Shown here in pieces: positions 7,912 to 16,648 of a stretch of 64,000 nucleotides of DNA. The stretch lies in NCBI GenBank assembly GCA_947380295.1, contig CANCQK010000003.1, positions 1-64,000 of the forward strand, in the 5' to 3' direction. The translations under genes were made by a program, and so were the position numbers. Below the pieces are notes generated by a model that made no database searches, had not been told where the DNA came from, and saw only the letters and a program-made list of their open reading frames with translations. Source of the DNA: Bdellovibrionales bacterium. GTDB lineage: Bacteria > Bdellovibrionota > UBA1018. The stretch's first letter is position 1; every line of letters starts with the position of its first letter.

Positions 7912-9024
7912 TTAACGCGTCAATAAACCGACACTTTCAATATGAGCTGTTTGAGGAAACAGATCAATCAGCATCATTTTTTCAAACTTCCACCCTCTTT
8001 TAACCCAACGAGAAACATCTCGGCACCAAGCGTCGGCATCACACCCTACGCAGACCAAACTCCGAACATTCAAACCCTCCATAGCCTTGGCGATTCCAGG
8101 GAAATCAGCACCTAAGCCGACCCTGGGAGGGTCCAGAATTGCTGCAGCTACGCCATGTCTTTTTCCAGCACGCTTAAAAAGCCATGGCAATACTGAGGAG
8201 CGATGAAAGTGAAAGTGTTCTGGAATTTCTGGCGATTTTTGGAGGGGTACGCTCAAATCAACACAATGAATTTCTCCCATTTTCCCAGTCAATGGGAGAC
8301 TCAAATTGCCGCTACCCCCAAAGAGGTCATAAAGGACCGAAGAGGCTGGGATTTGCGCTGCGACCCAAGTCCTCAATTGATCATTCTGCTCGTCGTGCAC
8401 CTGCCGAAAACCGTGGGCAGAATGCCCCGCGTTCCAAGTTCGGCTCACTTTCCCCTCAGGAGAGAGCTCGAGCTCTACTTTATAAGGCTCTGAAAATTTT
8501 TCCCCTTCAATGCGGACATCGTCCCACACTCGATTGATTTCGGGCCTTGCCAGATCGCAGCGATTCACCGGCACAAGCTGATTGGAAGCAGCCTGATAAA
8601 AACCCATTTCATGTTGAAGCCCCCGGGCTTGAACCCGATTCCTGTATTCCCAAATCCGGTCGGCAGGAATGAGATCGATCTGATCAGGAGCCTCAACGCC
8701 CACCCTTTTCAACGCTTGGGGTACTCCTTGAGACTTGGTTTGCCATTGATAATCATAAGGGAGGTGTTGCCACTGGCACCCTCCGCACCGACCGAATGCA
8801 GGGCAACGTGGAGTTTGCCTCAGTGGCGAAGGCTCCAAAACTTCAACTAAAATGGCCTCAGCGTACCGCTTACTCTCCTTAACAATCTGAACTCGAACTA
8901 AATCCCCCGGAGCAGTATAAGGCACAAAGATCACGCGCCCCTCAAAGCCCGGGGTAGTATCCCGTGAAACGCCAGTACCGGCCCGAGCGAGGTCGTGAAT
9001 TTTTACAATCGTCGTGGTTTCCAT
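7912..9024 (-). CDS. RNA (uracil-5-)-methyltransferase, TrmA/RlmD family
   Basis: SAM-dependent m5U RNA methyltransferase, 370 aa. The N-terminal TRAM-like RNA-binding domain (about residues 1-62) precedes an iron-sulfur Cys motif C-x5-C-x2-C (CPAFGRCGGC), with a fourth Cys further on (VNRCDLARP). The C-terminal Rossmann methyltransferase domain has the SAM loop YDLFGGSGNLSLPL, the catalytic-loop motif DPPRVGLG, and a late Cys in VCVGCDADAWCRD at the position of the nucleophile. Fe-S members include RlmD and RlmC (23S rRNA); tRNA targets are possible. Target position cannot be assigned. The start is supported by AGGA seven bases upstream of ATG. Confidence 0.85.
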   Translation of the reverse strand: METTTIVKIHDLARAGTGVSRDTTPGFEGRVIFVPYTAPGDLVRVQIVKESKRYAEAILVEVLEPSPLRQTPRCPAFGRCGGCQWQHLPYDYQWQTKSQGVPQALKRVGVEAPDQIDLIPADRIWEYRNRVQARGLQHEMGFYQAASNQLVPVNRCDLARPEINRVWDDVRIEGEKFSEPYKVELELSPEGKVSRTWNAGHSAHGFRQVHDEQNDQLRTWVAAQIPASSVLYDLFGGSGNLSLPLTGKMGEIHCVDLSVPLQKSPEIPEHFHFHRSSVLPWLFKRAGKRHGVAAAILDPPRVGLGADFPGIAKAMEGLNVRSLVCVGCDADAWCRDVSRWVKRGWKFEKMMLIDLFPQTAHIESVGLLTR

Positions 9025-9086
9025 TTCAAAGTCCTTAATACCGGTTGCCCTGAGCGTCGAGTTTCTGTTAGTTTCCGACGCAAACT

Positions 9087-10883
9087 ATGTCTAAAAATAT
9101 TCGCAATTTTTGCATTATCGCACACATCGACCACGGAAAATCAACCCTAGCCGACCGTCTTCTGGAAAAAACGGGAACCGTGACCAGTCGAGAAATGGAA
9201 GCTCAGTACTTGGACAACCTCGATATCGAAAGAGAACGGGGAATTACCATTAAAGCGCAAAGTGCGCGGCTGAACTATCTAGCAAAAAATGGCGAACGCT
9301 ACATTCTTAACCTAATCGACACTCCCGGTCACGTCGATTTTACCTACGAAGTCTCGCGATCTTTAGCTGCTTGCGAAGGAGCTATTTTGGTCGTAGACGC
9401 CTCACAAGGGGTCGAAGCTCAGACCTTAGCCAATGTTTTCATGGCGCTAGAAAACAATCTTGAAGTTTTCCCAGCCGTCAACAAGATTGACCTCCCCTCG
9501 GCAGATCCTGAACGCGTCCTAAGTGAGGTCGATGAAATGATCGGCCTTGTAGACACCAGCCGAGCAGTGCTGTGTAGCGCAAAGTCAGGCATTGGGATTG
9601 AAGATATCTTAGAAGCGGTGGTTAAGTACTTCCCCTCCCCCAAAGACGCGGACGATGAACCACTGCGAGCCTTAATTTTCGACAGCTGGTACGACTCCTA
9701 CCAAGGAGTGATCGCGCTCTGTCGAGTTTTTGAGGGTAAAATTACAAAAGGAACCAAAATTCGACTCCATCACGTTGGAAAAGAGTACGAGGTTCAGCGT
9801 GTAGGAACTTTCACTCCAAAATTCACAGACGTCAATTCGATCAGCAGCGGCGAAGTTGGGGCCATTGTGTGCGGAATCCGCGATGTTCGCGATATGCGAG
9901 TCGGGGATACCATCATGAATGCTGGTAACCTCGCAAGCGAAGCCCTAGGCGGATTTAAAGAAGTAAAGCCTATGGTTTTCTGCGGCGTTTACCCGATTGA
10001 TGCCGACGATTACAATGACCTGAAAGAAGCACTAGAAAAGCTAAAGCTCAACGACTCCGCCATCTCCTGGGAGCCTGAGACCTCGAGTGCGCTCGGCTTT
10101 GGTTTCCGATGTGGTTTTCTTGGCTTACTCCATATGGACGTCGTTCAAGAGCGACTTGAGCGAGAATACAACCTGAATCTCATCACCACCGCTCCTTCGG
10201 TCATTTACCGAGTGACCCAAACCAACGGGCAGACCGAAATGATCGACAACCCGTCGAAACTTCCGGATCAGACTCGGATTCAAACCATCGAAGAACCCTA
10301 CATTCGACTGACCATCCATATGCCGGCTGAATATGTAGGCGCGGTCATGGCTCTCTGCAATGAGCGACGGGGCATGCAGGAAAAACTGGACTATGCCACC
10401 AAGGATCGGGTTGCACTCGTCTACCAAATGCCGTTGAATGAAATGGTTTTCGACTTTTATGATCGCCTCAAGAGTGCGACTAAAGGTTACGCCTCGATGG
10501 ACTATGAACTCACCGATTATAGACCCGCTGATCTCGTTAAACTCGATATTCTCATCAATGGCGATGCCGTCGATGCTCTGTCATTAATTATTCACCGTGA
10601 CAAAGCTGCCTTTCGTGGGCGCGAACTTGCCAAAAAGATGAAGGAACTCATCGATCGCCAGATGTTTGAGGTTGCCATTCAAGCAGCTATCGGATCTAAA
10701 ATAGTAGCTCGTGAAAGCATTTCTGCTCTGCGCAAAAATGTAACCGCCAAGTGCTACGGCGGCGACATCTCCAGAAAGAGAAAACTCCTGGAGAAGCAAA
10801 AAGAGGGGAAAAAGCGAATGAAACAAATTGGAAGTGTCGAAATCCCTCAAGAAGCCTTTTTGGCGGTGCTCAAGGTAGACTAA
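9087..10883 (+). CDS. lepA: Elongation factor 4 (LepA)
   Basis: Ribosome-associated GTPase, 598 aa. The G domain begins [17 protein letters not shown] (P-loop), followed by the switch region with [10 protein letters not shown], then DTPGHVDF and NKIDLP. Domains II, III and V and the LepA-specific C-terminal domain follow, including the conserved [16 protein letters not shown]. Length and motifs match the family throughout. LepA acts on ribosomes during initiation and stalled elongation. It is followed 15 bp later by the signal peptidase homologue, the lepA-lepB order also found in E. coli. Confidence 0.97.
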   Translation: MSKNIRNFCIIAHIDHGKSTLADRLLEKTGTVTSREMEAQYLDNLDIERERGITIKAQSARLNYLAKNGERYILNLIDTPGHVDFTYEVSRSLAACEGAILVVDASQGVEAQTLANVFMALENNLEVFPAVNKIDLPSADPERVLSEVDEMIGLVDTSRAVLCSAKSGIGIEDILEAVVKYFPSPKDADDEPLRALIFDSWYDSYQGVIALCRVFEGKITKGTKIRLHHVGKEYEVQRVGTFTPKFTDVNSISSGEVGAIVCGIRDVRDMRVGDTIMNAGNLASEALGGFKEVKPMVFCGVYPIDADDYNDLKEALEKLKLNDSAISWEPETSSALGFGFRCGFLGLLHMDVVQERLEREYNLNLITTAPSVIYRVTQTNGQTEMIDNPSKLPDQTRIQTIEEPYIRLTIHMPAEYVGAVMALCNERRGMQEKLDYATKDRVALVYQMPLNEMVFDFYDRLKSATKGYASMDYELTDYRPADLVKLDILINGDAVDALSLIIHRDKAAFRGRELAKKMKELIDRQMFEVAIQAAIGSKIVARESISALRKNVTAKCYGGDISRKRKLLEKQKEGKKRMKQIGSVEIPQEAFLAVLKVD

Positions 10884-10898
10884 CAGAGGAGAACCGAG

Positions 10899-11594
10899 TT
10901 GAGAAAAAAAGAATCTCAATCGATTTGGGGCTTTATTGTCATCCTAGGCTTAGCTGCAGGGATCTCGGTCTCCATTCGACGCTGGGTGATCGAACCCTAT
11001 CAGATCCCCAATTCAGCAATGAAGCCTACCCTCCTACCAGGAGATACCATATTTGTTTGGAAATGGCCTTTTCGCTCTCAACAGGTTCAAGCTGCGCTGC
11101 ACCATGGCGACGTCATCGTTTTTTCAACTGAGCCCAAACTAGAAGAGGTAAAAAAAACCTACTGGATCCGAAGAATTGTAGGTTTACCCGGAGATCATGT
11201 GGCCATGAAAAGTGGGCAAATCATTCTAAATCAGACTCTTTTAGTCTCGAAGGACTCCCAAGAAGTCAAAAATCTAGGCCCATCTAGAAGCCCAAAAAAC
11301 CGAGAAGTCTGCTCCTCAGAGAGCTTCCCTGGGAGCACTAGAGACTTTGGCACCTGCTTAAGACCTTCCTCTCCTGGTGAGTTTTCAGAACAAAAAGTGC
11401 CTGAAGGGTCCTACCTCGTGGTGAGCGACTGGCGATCCAAGACCGATTTAGACCACCCTTTGCTTTGGAGCATGGTCCCACAGACAGCGATTGAGGGAAA
11501 GCCCTGGGCTGTCTGGCTCTCCATTGACTACTCGCAGCGCACCGCTCTAATTCCATCAATTCGATGGCAACGACTTTTCCAAAAAATTGAATAA
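10899..11594 (+). CDS. Signal peptidase I homologue lacking the catalytic Ser/Lys dyad
   Basis: S26A family, 231 aa, with one N-terminal membrane segment (about residues 9-28) and the family boxes in order. Box B reads EPYQIPNSAMKPTLLPGD. In active enzymes the residue before Met is the nucleophile Ser (SGSM); here it is Ala40 (codon 11016-11018), with a Ser one place earlier. Box D reads WIRRIVGLPGD, with Arg91 (codon 11169-11171) where the general-base Lys stands. Box E, normally GDNR, is SDWR (176-179), and the following Ser-Asp-Ser-Arg region is also lost. The fold therefore looks kept and the active site lost. The start is TTG with AGAGGAG upstream. It is in an operon with lepA. A second, active signal peptidase is expected elsewhere in the genome. 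Confidence 0.85.
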   Translation: MRKKESQSIWGFIVILGLAAGISVSIRRWVIEPYQIPNSAMKPTLLPGDTIFVWKWPFRSQQVQAALHHGDVIVFSTEPKLEEVKKTYWIRRIVGLPGDHVAMKSGQIILNQTLLVSKDSQEVKNLGPSRSPKNREVCSSESFPGSTRDFGTCLRPSSPGEFSEQKVPEGSYLVVSDWRSKTDLDHPLLWSMVPQTAIEGKPWAVWLSIDYSQRTALIPSIRWQRLFQKIE

Positions 11595-11624
11595 GTTTTT
11601 TAAAATTGGTACTGTGAGGGTACT

Positions 11625-12266
11625 GTGTATCAAAAATATCTCGAACCGATTATTGAAGACTTCACCACCGGCGAATATTATCGTGAGGTTTATAACGCTA
11701 AGCTTGAATACTTTGATAAAGCTGGCATCGTCTATGAAGATGACGCAGAGTTTGAGCAACGGATGTGCATTTTCATGGACTGGTACATCTTTGACCGAGA
11801 TCTGCCCGGCGTAGATCTCCCGCCTATAAAATATTATTTTAGAAAAAATAAGGACCGATTTACAAGCGAAGAGCTCAATATTTATCGTGACTTTTGCTCC
11901 ACCGTTCACTCGGTTTTTAGACTCAAACGATTCACACTCACCGGTCATGGACTCGTCGTAGTCGATCTTTTCTCAAACAAAGCTCACACGGTCACGGACG
12001 CTGAGATCAATCGAGGCTTTGCGCGCGGAGACATTTTTGAGGCCAGAATTATTCCATTCAAGGGTGGATATGAATTTTCTCGAGGCTTTTGCTTTCATCC
12101 CGCTGAGGTAGAGTCTTTTATTTCAGGAGAAGTAAAAAAAGTCCGTTTTCAAGACAAGAGCCGACAAACCAAGCTCATTCTCCAGCTCTCCGCGATGAAG
12201 CTCAAACACCTGAGATTTCCTCATATTGATATTCGCCATATTTATAGATTTGAATCCCGCCTCTGA
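11625..12266 (+). CDS. Conserved-looking hypothetical protein
   Basis: 213 aa, GTG start preceded by GTGAGGG. No family is recognised. The protein is soluble, without signal peptide or membrane segment, mixed alpha/beta, and acidic and aromatic-rich near the start (FEQRMCIFMDWYIFDRDLPG). The C-terminal half has a beta-rich stretch (LVVVDLFSNKAHTV, then GDIFEARIIPFKGGYEFSRGFCFHP) followed by a basic helical end (KLILQLSAMKLKHLRFPHID). It starts 30 bp after the signal peptidase homologue and probably belongs to the same transcript. It may act on or with a partner encoded nearby, but no function can be assigned. Confidence 0.75.
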   Translation: MYQKYLEPIIEDFTTGEYYREVYNAKLEYFDKAGIVYEDDAEFEQRMCIFMDWYIFDRDLPGVDLPPIKYYFRKNKDRFTSEELNIYRDFCSTVHSVFRLKRFTLTGHGLVVVDLFSNKAHTVTDAEINRGFARGDIFEARIIPFKGGYEFSRGFCFHPAEVESFISGEVKKVRFQDKSRQTKLILQLSAMKLKHLRFPHIDIRHIYRFESRL

Positions 12267-12473
12267 GATTTCTAATTGATGCATATCGCTACATTGATTC
12301 AAATTTGGGCAAATTTTACCGGTCAGCGATTCACTGAGTGATGAATTCTTAAGGAATTGTGAATTTATGATTAAAAAAATCTTGCACGAATTGAAATAAC
12401 TCTTCTAAATAGAATAGGACTAGATCTTATATTGAATCTAGGAATGAATTAAAACTAACTGCTAGGAGCACTT

Positions 12474-12785
12474 ATGAAAAAGCTTGCTATGACCCTTGTT
12501 GCATTGATCGCATTGTCCTCTGTTGCTTTCGCTAACGAAGCTGCAAAAAAAGAAGAAGCTGCTGCACCTGCTGCTGCTGCACCTGCCGCTGAAGCTGCTG
12601 CACCTGCTGCTGAAGGCGCAGAACACGGTCATCATGCTAAGAAGCATGAAAAGAAAGCTGCTAAAGCAAAAAAAGGTCATGCTAACCACAAAGCTGCTGA
12701 AGGCGCAGCCCATGAAGGCGCAGCCCATGAAGGCGCAGCTCATGAAGGCGCAGCTCATGAAGGCGCAACTCACGAAGCTAAGTAA
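12474..12785 (+). CDS. Secreted Ala/His/Lys-rich low-complexity protein
   Basis: 103 aa. A clean Sec signal peptide (MKKLAMTLVALIALSSVAFA, cut before NEAAKK) leads a mature protein of about 83 residues. It contains an Ala/Pro/Glu segment, a His/Lys segment (HGHHAKKHEKKAAKAKKGH) and five HEGAA-type pentapeptide repeats encoded by a 15-bp tandem repeat. A strong TAGGAG ribosome site seven bases before ATG and a strong terminator 50 bp after the stop suggest an independent, well-expressed monocistronic gene. The His-rich repeats could bind metal or polyanions. No enzymatic domain is present and no family is recognised. A variable repeat number between strains would be expected. Confidence 0.8.
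   Translation: MKKLAMTLVALIALSSVAFANEAAKKEEAAAPAAAAPAAEAAAPAAEGAEHGHHAKKHEKKAAKAKKGHANHKAAEGAAHEGAAHEGAAHEGAAHEGATHEAK
12699..12773 (+). repeat. Five tandem copies of a 15-bp coding repeat
   Basis: Unit GAAGGCGCAGCCCAT (EGAAH) repeats at 12699, 12714, 12729, 12744 and 12759. Copies 1-2 are identical. Copies 3-4 share one T substitution, and the last has drifted (CAACTCAC). The gradient of substitutions suggests stepwise duplication within the gene. The unit length keeps the reading frame. Confidence 0.95.
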
Positions 12786-12835
12786 GCTCATTAATTTGGC
12801 TTACGTCGATTCGTGTTTAAGCGAAAAGACATCAC

Positions 12836-12872
12836 CCCCCAGCTCATTAATTTGAGCCTGGGGGTTTTTTTT
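12836..12872 (+). terminator. Strong Rho-independent terminator
   Basis: Stem CCCCCAG/CTGGGGG extended by CTCA/TGAG with one bulge, loop TTAATT, then eight T (12865-12872). The loop side AGCTCATTAATTTG (12841-12854) is also found exactly at 12785-12798, just after the stop codon of the repeat protein, where it forms the loop of a smaller GTAAGC/GCTTAC hairpin. The two hairpins may be a duplicated terminator. Confidence 0.92.
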
Positions 12873-12902
12873 ATCCTCGTTTTAGGCTAGGCTTTTTCTT
12901 CG

Positions 12903-14021
12903 ATGAATCCCCAAAAAATTTTAGCAATCAAACTGAGAGCCTTGGGCGACACCGTGCTCACCACTGCACCTTTAATTGAACTACGCAAGGCGTTCCCCCA
13001 ATCTGAGATTCATTTTTTAGTCAGCCGAGAGTGGGCATCTCTTTTAGACGGTTTCCCCGGGATTAAAAAGATTTGGCACTATGAGCGTAAATCTAGCAAG
13101 CTAGCTCGCCCCAGGGCTCTCGCAACCCTGGCTCATGCGCTTCGACAGGAACGATTTGATTGCGTCATTAATTTTCACGCAAGCCCCTCAAGCTCTCTTC
13201 TCGCCTATTCAACTGGGGCCCCTTGTCGCTCCATTCATTTTCATGGCCACGCCCATCGAGACCGCTTCTCAACTTTAACCATACCAGGCAAAGGAACCCT
13301 GAAACCGATCCTGGAACGCGACATGGATACGCTCAGAGCGTTAGGAATCCATATTCCCGCAGGGCGACTTCCCAGTATTCCACTGCAAGATCTCGAGGTC
13401 CGAGGAGCTGCAGAGTCACTCCAACGCCTCGGATTAGAGCATCCCTTGCTCGCCCTCAGTCTAGGAGCAAGTCGAGAGACTAAAAAATGGTCCTTGGATC
13501 GCTTTGTTGATCTTGCCATAGGGTGGACCCAAGAAGACAAGGGAGGGGTCATCGTCTTAACAGGACCGCATGAGGAGACCCTACAAAGGGAATTTCTAAC
13601 TCGACTGGATGAACAGCTCACCTCACTTTTTTCTGAGGTATCCGCACGCTCCAGAGCCCGAAGCCGAATCTGCGTCATTCATAACACCACTCTACGAAAC
13701 CTTGCAGGCCTACTCAGTCGCGCGGCCGTTTGGGCTGGATCCGACTCCGGACCTAAGCACTTAGCGGTCGCAGTAGGTACACCCACCGTCACACTCTTTG
13801 GACCTGAAGACCCATACGAGTGGCATCCTTATCCGGTCGATCGTCATCCCTACTTTTTTCGCAAAGAACTCAGCTGTCGGAGAGATGCAGCCCCAGGAAT
13901 GCCCCCCTGGTGCGCCCTCTCAGAATGTAAAACAGAAGAAAACCGATGCATGCGCTTGATCGGAGTTGACTCGGTTTTAGCAGAGTGTAAAAAAGTAGCT
14001 CGAGTTAAACTCTCTAATTAG
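12903..14021 (+). CDS. Glycosyltransferase family 9 (heptosyltransferase-like)
   Basis: 372 aa, GT-B fold. The N-terminus ILAIKLRALGDTVLTTAPLIELRKAFP is the characteristic GT9 opening seen in LPS heptosyltransferases (WaaC/WaaF/WaaQ). The C-terminal nucleotide-sugar site has AGSDSGPKHLAVAVGTPTVTLFGPEDP, also typical. It probably adds heptose or a related sugar to the LPS core on the cytoplasmic face of the inner membrane. It leads a group of envelope glycosyltransferases on both strands. Which heptose is added cannot be told. The C-terminus is Cys-rich (CRRDAAPGMPPWCALSEC), as in many GT9 enzymes. Confidence 0.88.
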   Translation: MNPQKILAIKLRALGDTVLTTAPLIELRKAFPQSEIHFLVSREWASLLDGFPGIKKIWHYERKSSKLARPRALATLAHALRQERFDCVINFHASPSSSLLAYSTGAPCRSIHFHGHAHRDRFSTLTIPGKGTLKPILERDMDTLRALGIHIPAGRLPSIPLQDLEVRGAAESLQRLGLEHPLLALSLGASRETKKWSLDRFVDLAIGWTQEDKGGVIVLTGPHEETLQREFLTRLDEQLTSLFSEVSARSRARSRICVIHNTTLRNLAGLLSRAAVWAGSDSGPKHLAVAVGTPTVTLFGPEDPYEWHPYPVDRHPYFFRKELSCRRDAAPGMPPWCALSECKTEENRCMRLIGVDSVLAECKKVARVKLSN

Positions 14022-14067
14022 AGCGCCCTTCGGCAGCACTTGCTCTACGGTGAATTTAGGATCAAAA

Positions 14068-14988
14068 ATGAAAATCTCAGGCTTCACTTTAGTTAGAAAC
14101 GGAACTGCATTTGACTACCCCTATTTAGAGTCCCTGCGCTCTCTCCTACCCCTCGTCGATGAACTCATCATCAATGTAGGCAAGGGTGATGACAATACCC
14201 TTGAGCAAATCCAAAAGTTTGCGGAACAAGAGGGGCAGAACAAAGTTGTTATTTTCGAAAGTGACTGGCAACTCGATCAGCCTGAGAAAAAACGCGGGGG
14301 TTTGATTCTATCTGAACAGACCAATGCCGCGCTTGCCCGGTGCACAGGCGACTGGTGCATTTATCTCCAAGCCGACGAAGTTTTGCATGAAGCAGACATC
14401 CCCATCATCCGAAAAGCTATCGACCAGGTCCACTTTGATTCTCAAGTGGAAGGGCTCCTTTTTGATTACCATCACTTTTATGGTTCTTTTGATGTCGTTC
14501 AAGAATCACGAAGTACCTATCGCCGCGAAGTTCGAGCAGTACGCCGTAGCGCCCAGCCAAAAAGTGTTGGCGACGCACAAAGCTTTAGGAAACAGAACGG
14601 TAGCAAGCTTGCGGTAGTCTTGAGTGGAGCACAGATTTTTCATTATGGCTGGGTAAGAAAACCGGATGCAATGAAAGAGAAGACATTTTTCATGGATCAG
14701 CTCTACCACGGAAAACCGTCTTCAAAGAATGAGGCAAGCCGCACGCCCCACACAGGCGACAACTATCGTTATAAGCGATTTTGGGGACTAAAACCTTTTT
14801 CAAATTCACATCCTAGTGTCATGCGAGAGCGAATCACACAAAAAGGCTGGCACTGGGACCTAAAAAACTCCCCTTTCCAAATTAGCATCATTGATTCAAA
14901 AAAAATTATTCTCGATTCCTTCGAGAGAATCACTGGAATCAGATTATTTGAGTATCGGAGCTACCGCCTCATTCGAAAGTTTTTTTAA
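14068..14988 (+). CDS. Glycosyltransferase, GT2-like (GT-A fold)
   Basis: About 306 aa. It opens MKISGFTLVRNGTAFDYPYLESLRSLLPLVDELIIN, followed by a DXD-like region (YLQADEVLHE), a GT-A pattern shared with GT2-type enzymes. The ATG at 14068 was chosen over the in-frame GTG at 14050 because it has AGG seven bases upstream and begins exactly at the first conserved strand. Acceptor and donor are unknown; a role in LPS or capsule is suggested by neighbours. The 3' end overlaps the convergent flippase-like gene by 45 bp. Confidence 0.75.
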   Translation: MKISGFTLVRNGTAFDYPYLESLRSLLPLVDELIINVGKGDDNTLEQIQKFAEQEGQNKVVIFESDWQLDQPEKKRGGLILSEQTNAALARCTGDWCIYLQADEVLHEADIPIIRKAIDQVHFDSQVEGLLFDYHHFYGSFDVVQESRSTYRREVRAVRRSAQPKSVGDAQSFRKQNGSKLAVVLSGAQIFHYGWVRKPDAMKEKTFFMDQLYHGKPSSKNEASRTPHTGDNYRYKRFWGLKPFSNSHPSVMRERITQKGWHWDLKNSPFQISIIDSKKIILDSFERITGIRLFEYRSYRLIRKFF

Positions 14989-15960
14989 CCTGAAATAGAC
15001 AACGCCTCCGATGGCCCCAAATGCGATATTCATGAGGGCCATGAGGCTATAAGTATCTCCACCCCGCTCGGATCCAATTAAGTGAAACAAATACAAAAAG
15101 GCTAAATTTCCTGTTCCCACACCTGCCGGAGCAACTGGAACTGCCGTCACTAAAAGACCAAGCGGTACGACAAGATAAATTGATATCAGTGAAAAAGCTG
15201 AATCATCGACGGCCTGGACCAATTGAAAGCAACTAAATCCTACCAGCAAATGAATCAGGATCGAAATTCCTAGAACTTGAATCACGGTCCAACGATGACC
15301 ATGATAGTGTCGAAGACTTTGGTAGATTTTTGTGAGAGCACTCAGTTTGGAAAACTTTTTCTCCATCCACCGAAATAGCTTCAACATCGGATCATGCCGC
15401 TCTTTTACCATGAATAAGTAAGCATAAAATAAAACTACCGCTCCGGCAGACACACCCAGGAGCAAACCGATCCCAGCGATGACAGGCGCATGCAGGAAGT
15501 TTTCAATCCCCAAGAGCAGCGCACCAGCTGAAACCATAACAAGTGCAGATAACCCAGCAACACGATCAAAGAGAATACTCCCGAACGCTTTTGTTTTGTT
15601 GGTATGGGTATCCTTACCGACGTAAACGGCTTTAACTAGATCCCCACTGACTGCACCAGGGAGGGCAATATTAAAAAAATTACCCACTAAGGTCAGCTCC
15701 GCAACACGACCCCAACTCAAACGAATCGACTGAGCTCGAAGAAGATACTGCCAACGGATGATCCCCAGGCCCATTGCTACTGCACTAGCCAACACAGCAG
15801 GGAGGACCCGATCCCATTTTCTGAGCGCTTGAGCAGTCACTTCAACTGATAAGAACCCCTGTTTAAAAAGAAAATAGAGTAAAAGGACAACAAAAAGACC
15901 TTTGAAAAAGACTTTGAAACTAGGGTGAACTTCTATTTTAAATTTGGGCTGCCTGGCCAT
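14944..15960 (-). CDS. Flippase-like integral membrane protein (UPF0104 / lysylphosphatidylglycerol synthase TM family)
   Basis: 338 aa with about eight hydrophobic segments from residue 18 to 325. The pattern GNFFNIALPGAVSGDLVKAVYVGKD is the family signature of the AglD/LPG_synthase_TM group, and PVAPAGVGTGNLAFLYLFH near the C-terminus is the second conserved block. Such proteins move lipid-linked sugars or lipids across membranes or assist polymer assembly. The MprF catalytic domain is absent. Its start overlaps the amidotransferase gene by 23 bp, and with the GT2 gene upstream it forms a tight three-gene minus-strand operon in the glycan cluster. Confidence 0.8.
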   Translation of the reverse strand: MARQPKFKIEVHPSFKVFFKGLFVVLLLYFLFKQGFLSVEVTAQALRKWDRVLPAVLASAVAMGLGIIRWQYLLRAQSIRLSWGRVAELTLVGNFFNIALPGAVSGDLVKAVYVGKDTHTNKTKAFGSILFDRVAGLSALVMVSAGALLLGIENFLHAPVIAGIGLLLGVSAGAVVLFYAYLFMVKERHDPMLKLFRWMEKKFSKLSALTKIYQSLRHYHGHRWTVIQVLGISILIHLLVGFSCFQLVQAVDDSAFSLISIYLVVPLGLLVTAVPVAPAGVGTGNLAFLYLFHLIGSERGGDTYSLMALMNIAFGAIGGVVYFRLKKLSNEAVAPILK

Positions 15961-16648
15961 AAATTTCTCCGCTTAAAAAATTTTCGAAAATCCTATGCCC
16001 AACTTCTTCTCGATAAAGCAGCTTTCCCTGGTCTCGGTTCAACAGCAGGGGCGGCTCTTTGATTCGATAGCGTTCGGCCAAAATCTTCTCAGCGCTTTTC
16101 AATGGCTTCTCGGGATGAAACTGAATCCCATAAATGGGCAAGTCTCCTAACTGACAAGCCTGAATCGCACAGTCCCTTGACCGAGCAAAAACTCTAAACC
16201 CAGGAGGAACGTTGCCCACTTCATCGTAGTGAGCTGCAAAACTATGAAAAACACGAGGAAGACCCCGAGTCAGTCGAGAGCCACCCTCAAGCTCTACCTC
16301 GACCCAACCAAACTCCGGCACTTGAGCCTTACGAACGGTCTGGATGCCACCAAATGCTCGTACTAACATCTGATGTCCAAAGCAAACGCCCAAAAATGGG
16401 ATTTGAGCATCTGCCGTCTGTCGTATCATTTGAAGTAAACGATCGATCCAAGAATCGCAATCGGCAGCCCCTGTTTTCGATCCCGAAACAATAACACGAT
16501 CAAAGGACCGCACATCGGAGGGAAGATCTCCTTGAGGCCCTCTCCTCACATACACGGTGGAGCCTTTTTGAATTTGAGCGAGACTCACCAAATCGGGAGC
16601 GCCCCAAGAGTCAGAATCAATGTTACAGTCAACGATGAGTATTTTCAC
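15938..16648 (-). CDS. Class I glutamine amidotransferase domain protein
   Basis: About 236 aa from the GTG at 16648, preferred over GTG 16666 because GGA lies eight bases upstream and the first beta strand (VKILIVDCN) starts there. The triad is visible: nucleophile Cys in FLGVCFGHQM, then His and Glu in YGIQFHPEKP. An enzyme of this stand-alone type hydrolyses glutamine for a partner or cleaves gamma-glutamyl bonds (PuuD-like). It lies between an LPS-type glycosyltransferase and a flippase-like gene, overlapping both. It might therefore supply ammonia for an amino-sugar or amidated glycan, but no synthetase partner is visible here. The exact reaction is unknown. Confidence 0.75.
   Translation of the reverse strand: MKILIVDCNIDSDSWGAPDLVSLAQIQKGSTVYVRRGPQGDLPSDVRSFDRVIVSGSKTGAADCDSWIDRLLQMIRQTADAQIPFLGVCFGHQMLVRAFGGIQTVRKAQVPEFGWVEVELEGGSRLTRGLPRVFHSFAAHYDEVGNVPPGFRVFARSRDCAIQACQLGDLPIYGIQFHPEKPLKSAEKILAERYRIKEPPLLLNRDQGKLLYREEVGHRIFENFLSGEIYGQAAQI

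Noticed and set aside
12382..12415. TTGCAC...TAGAAT promoter before the Ala/His-rich protein gene
   Set aside because: Spacing of 22 bp is too long, and at 17 bp the -10 match is poor. A promoter is expected here but cannot be placed.
12462..12791. Antisense frame opposite the Ala/His-rich protein
   Set aside because: It arises from the repetitive codons of the real gene; no ribosome site or family.
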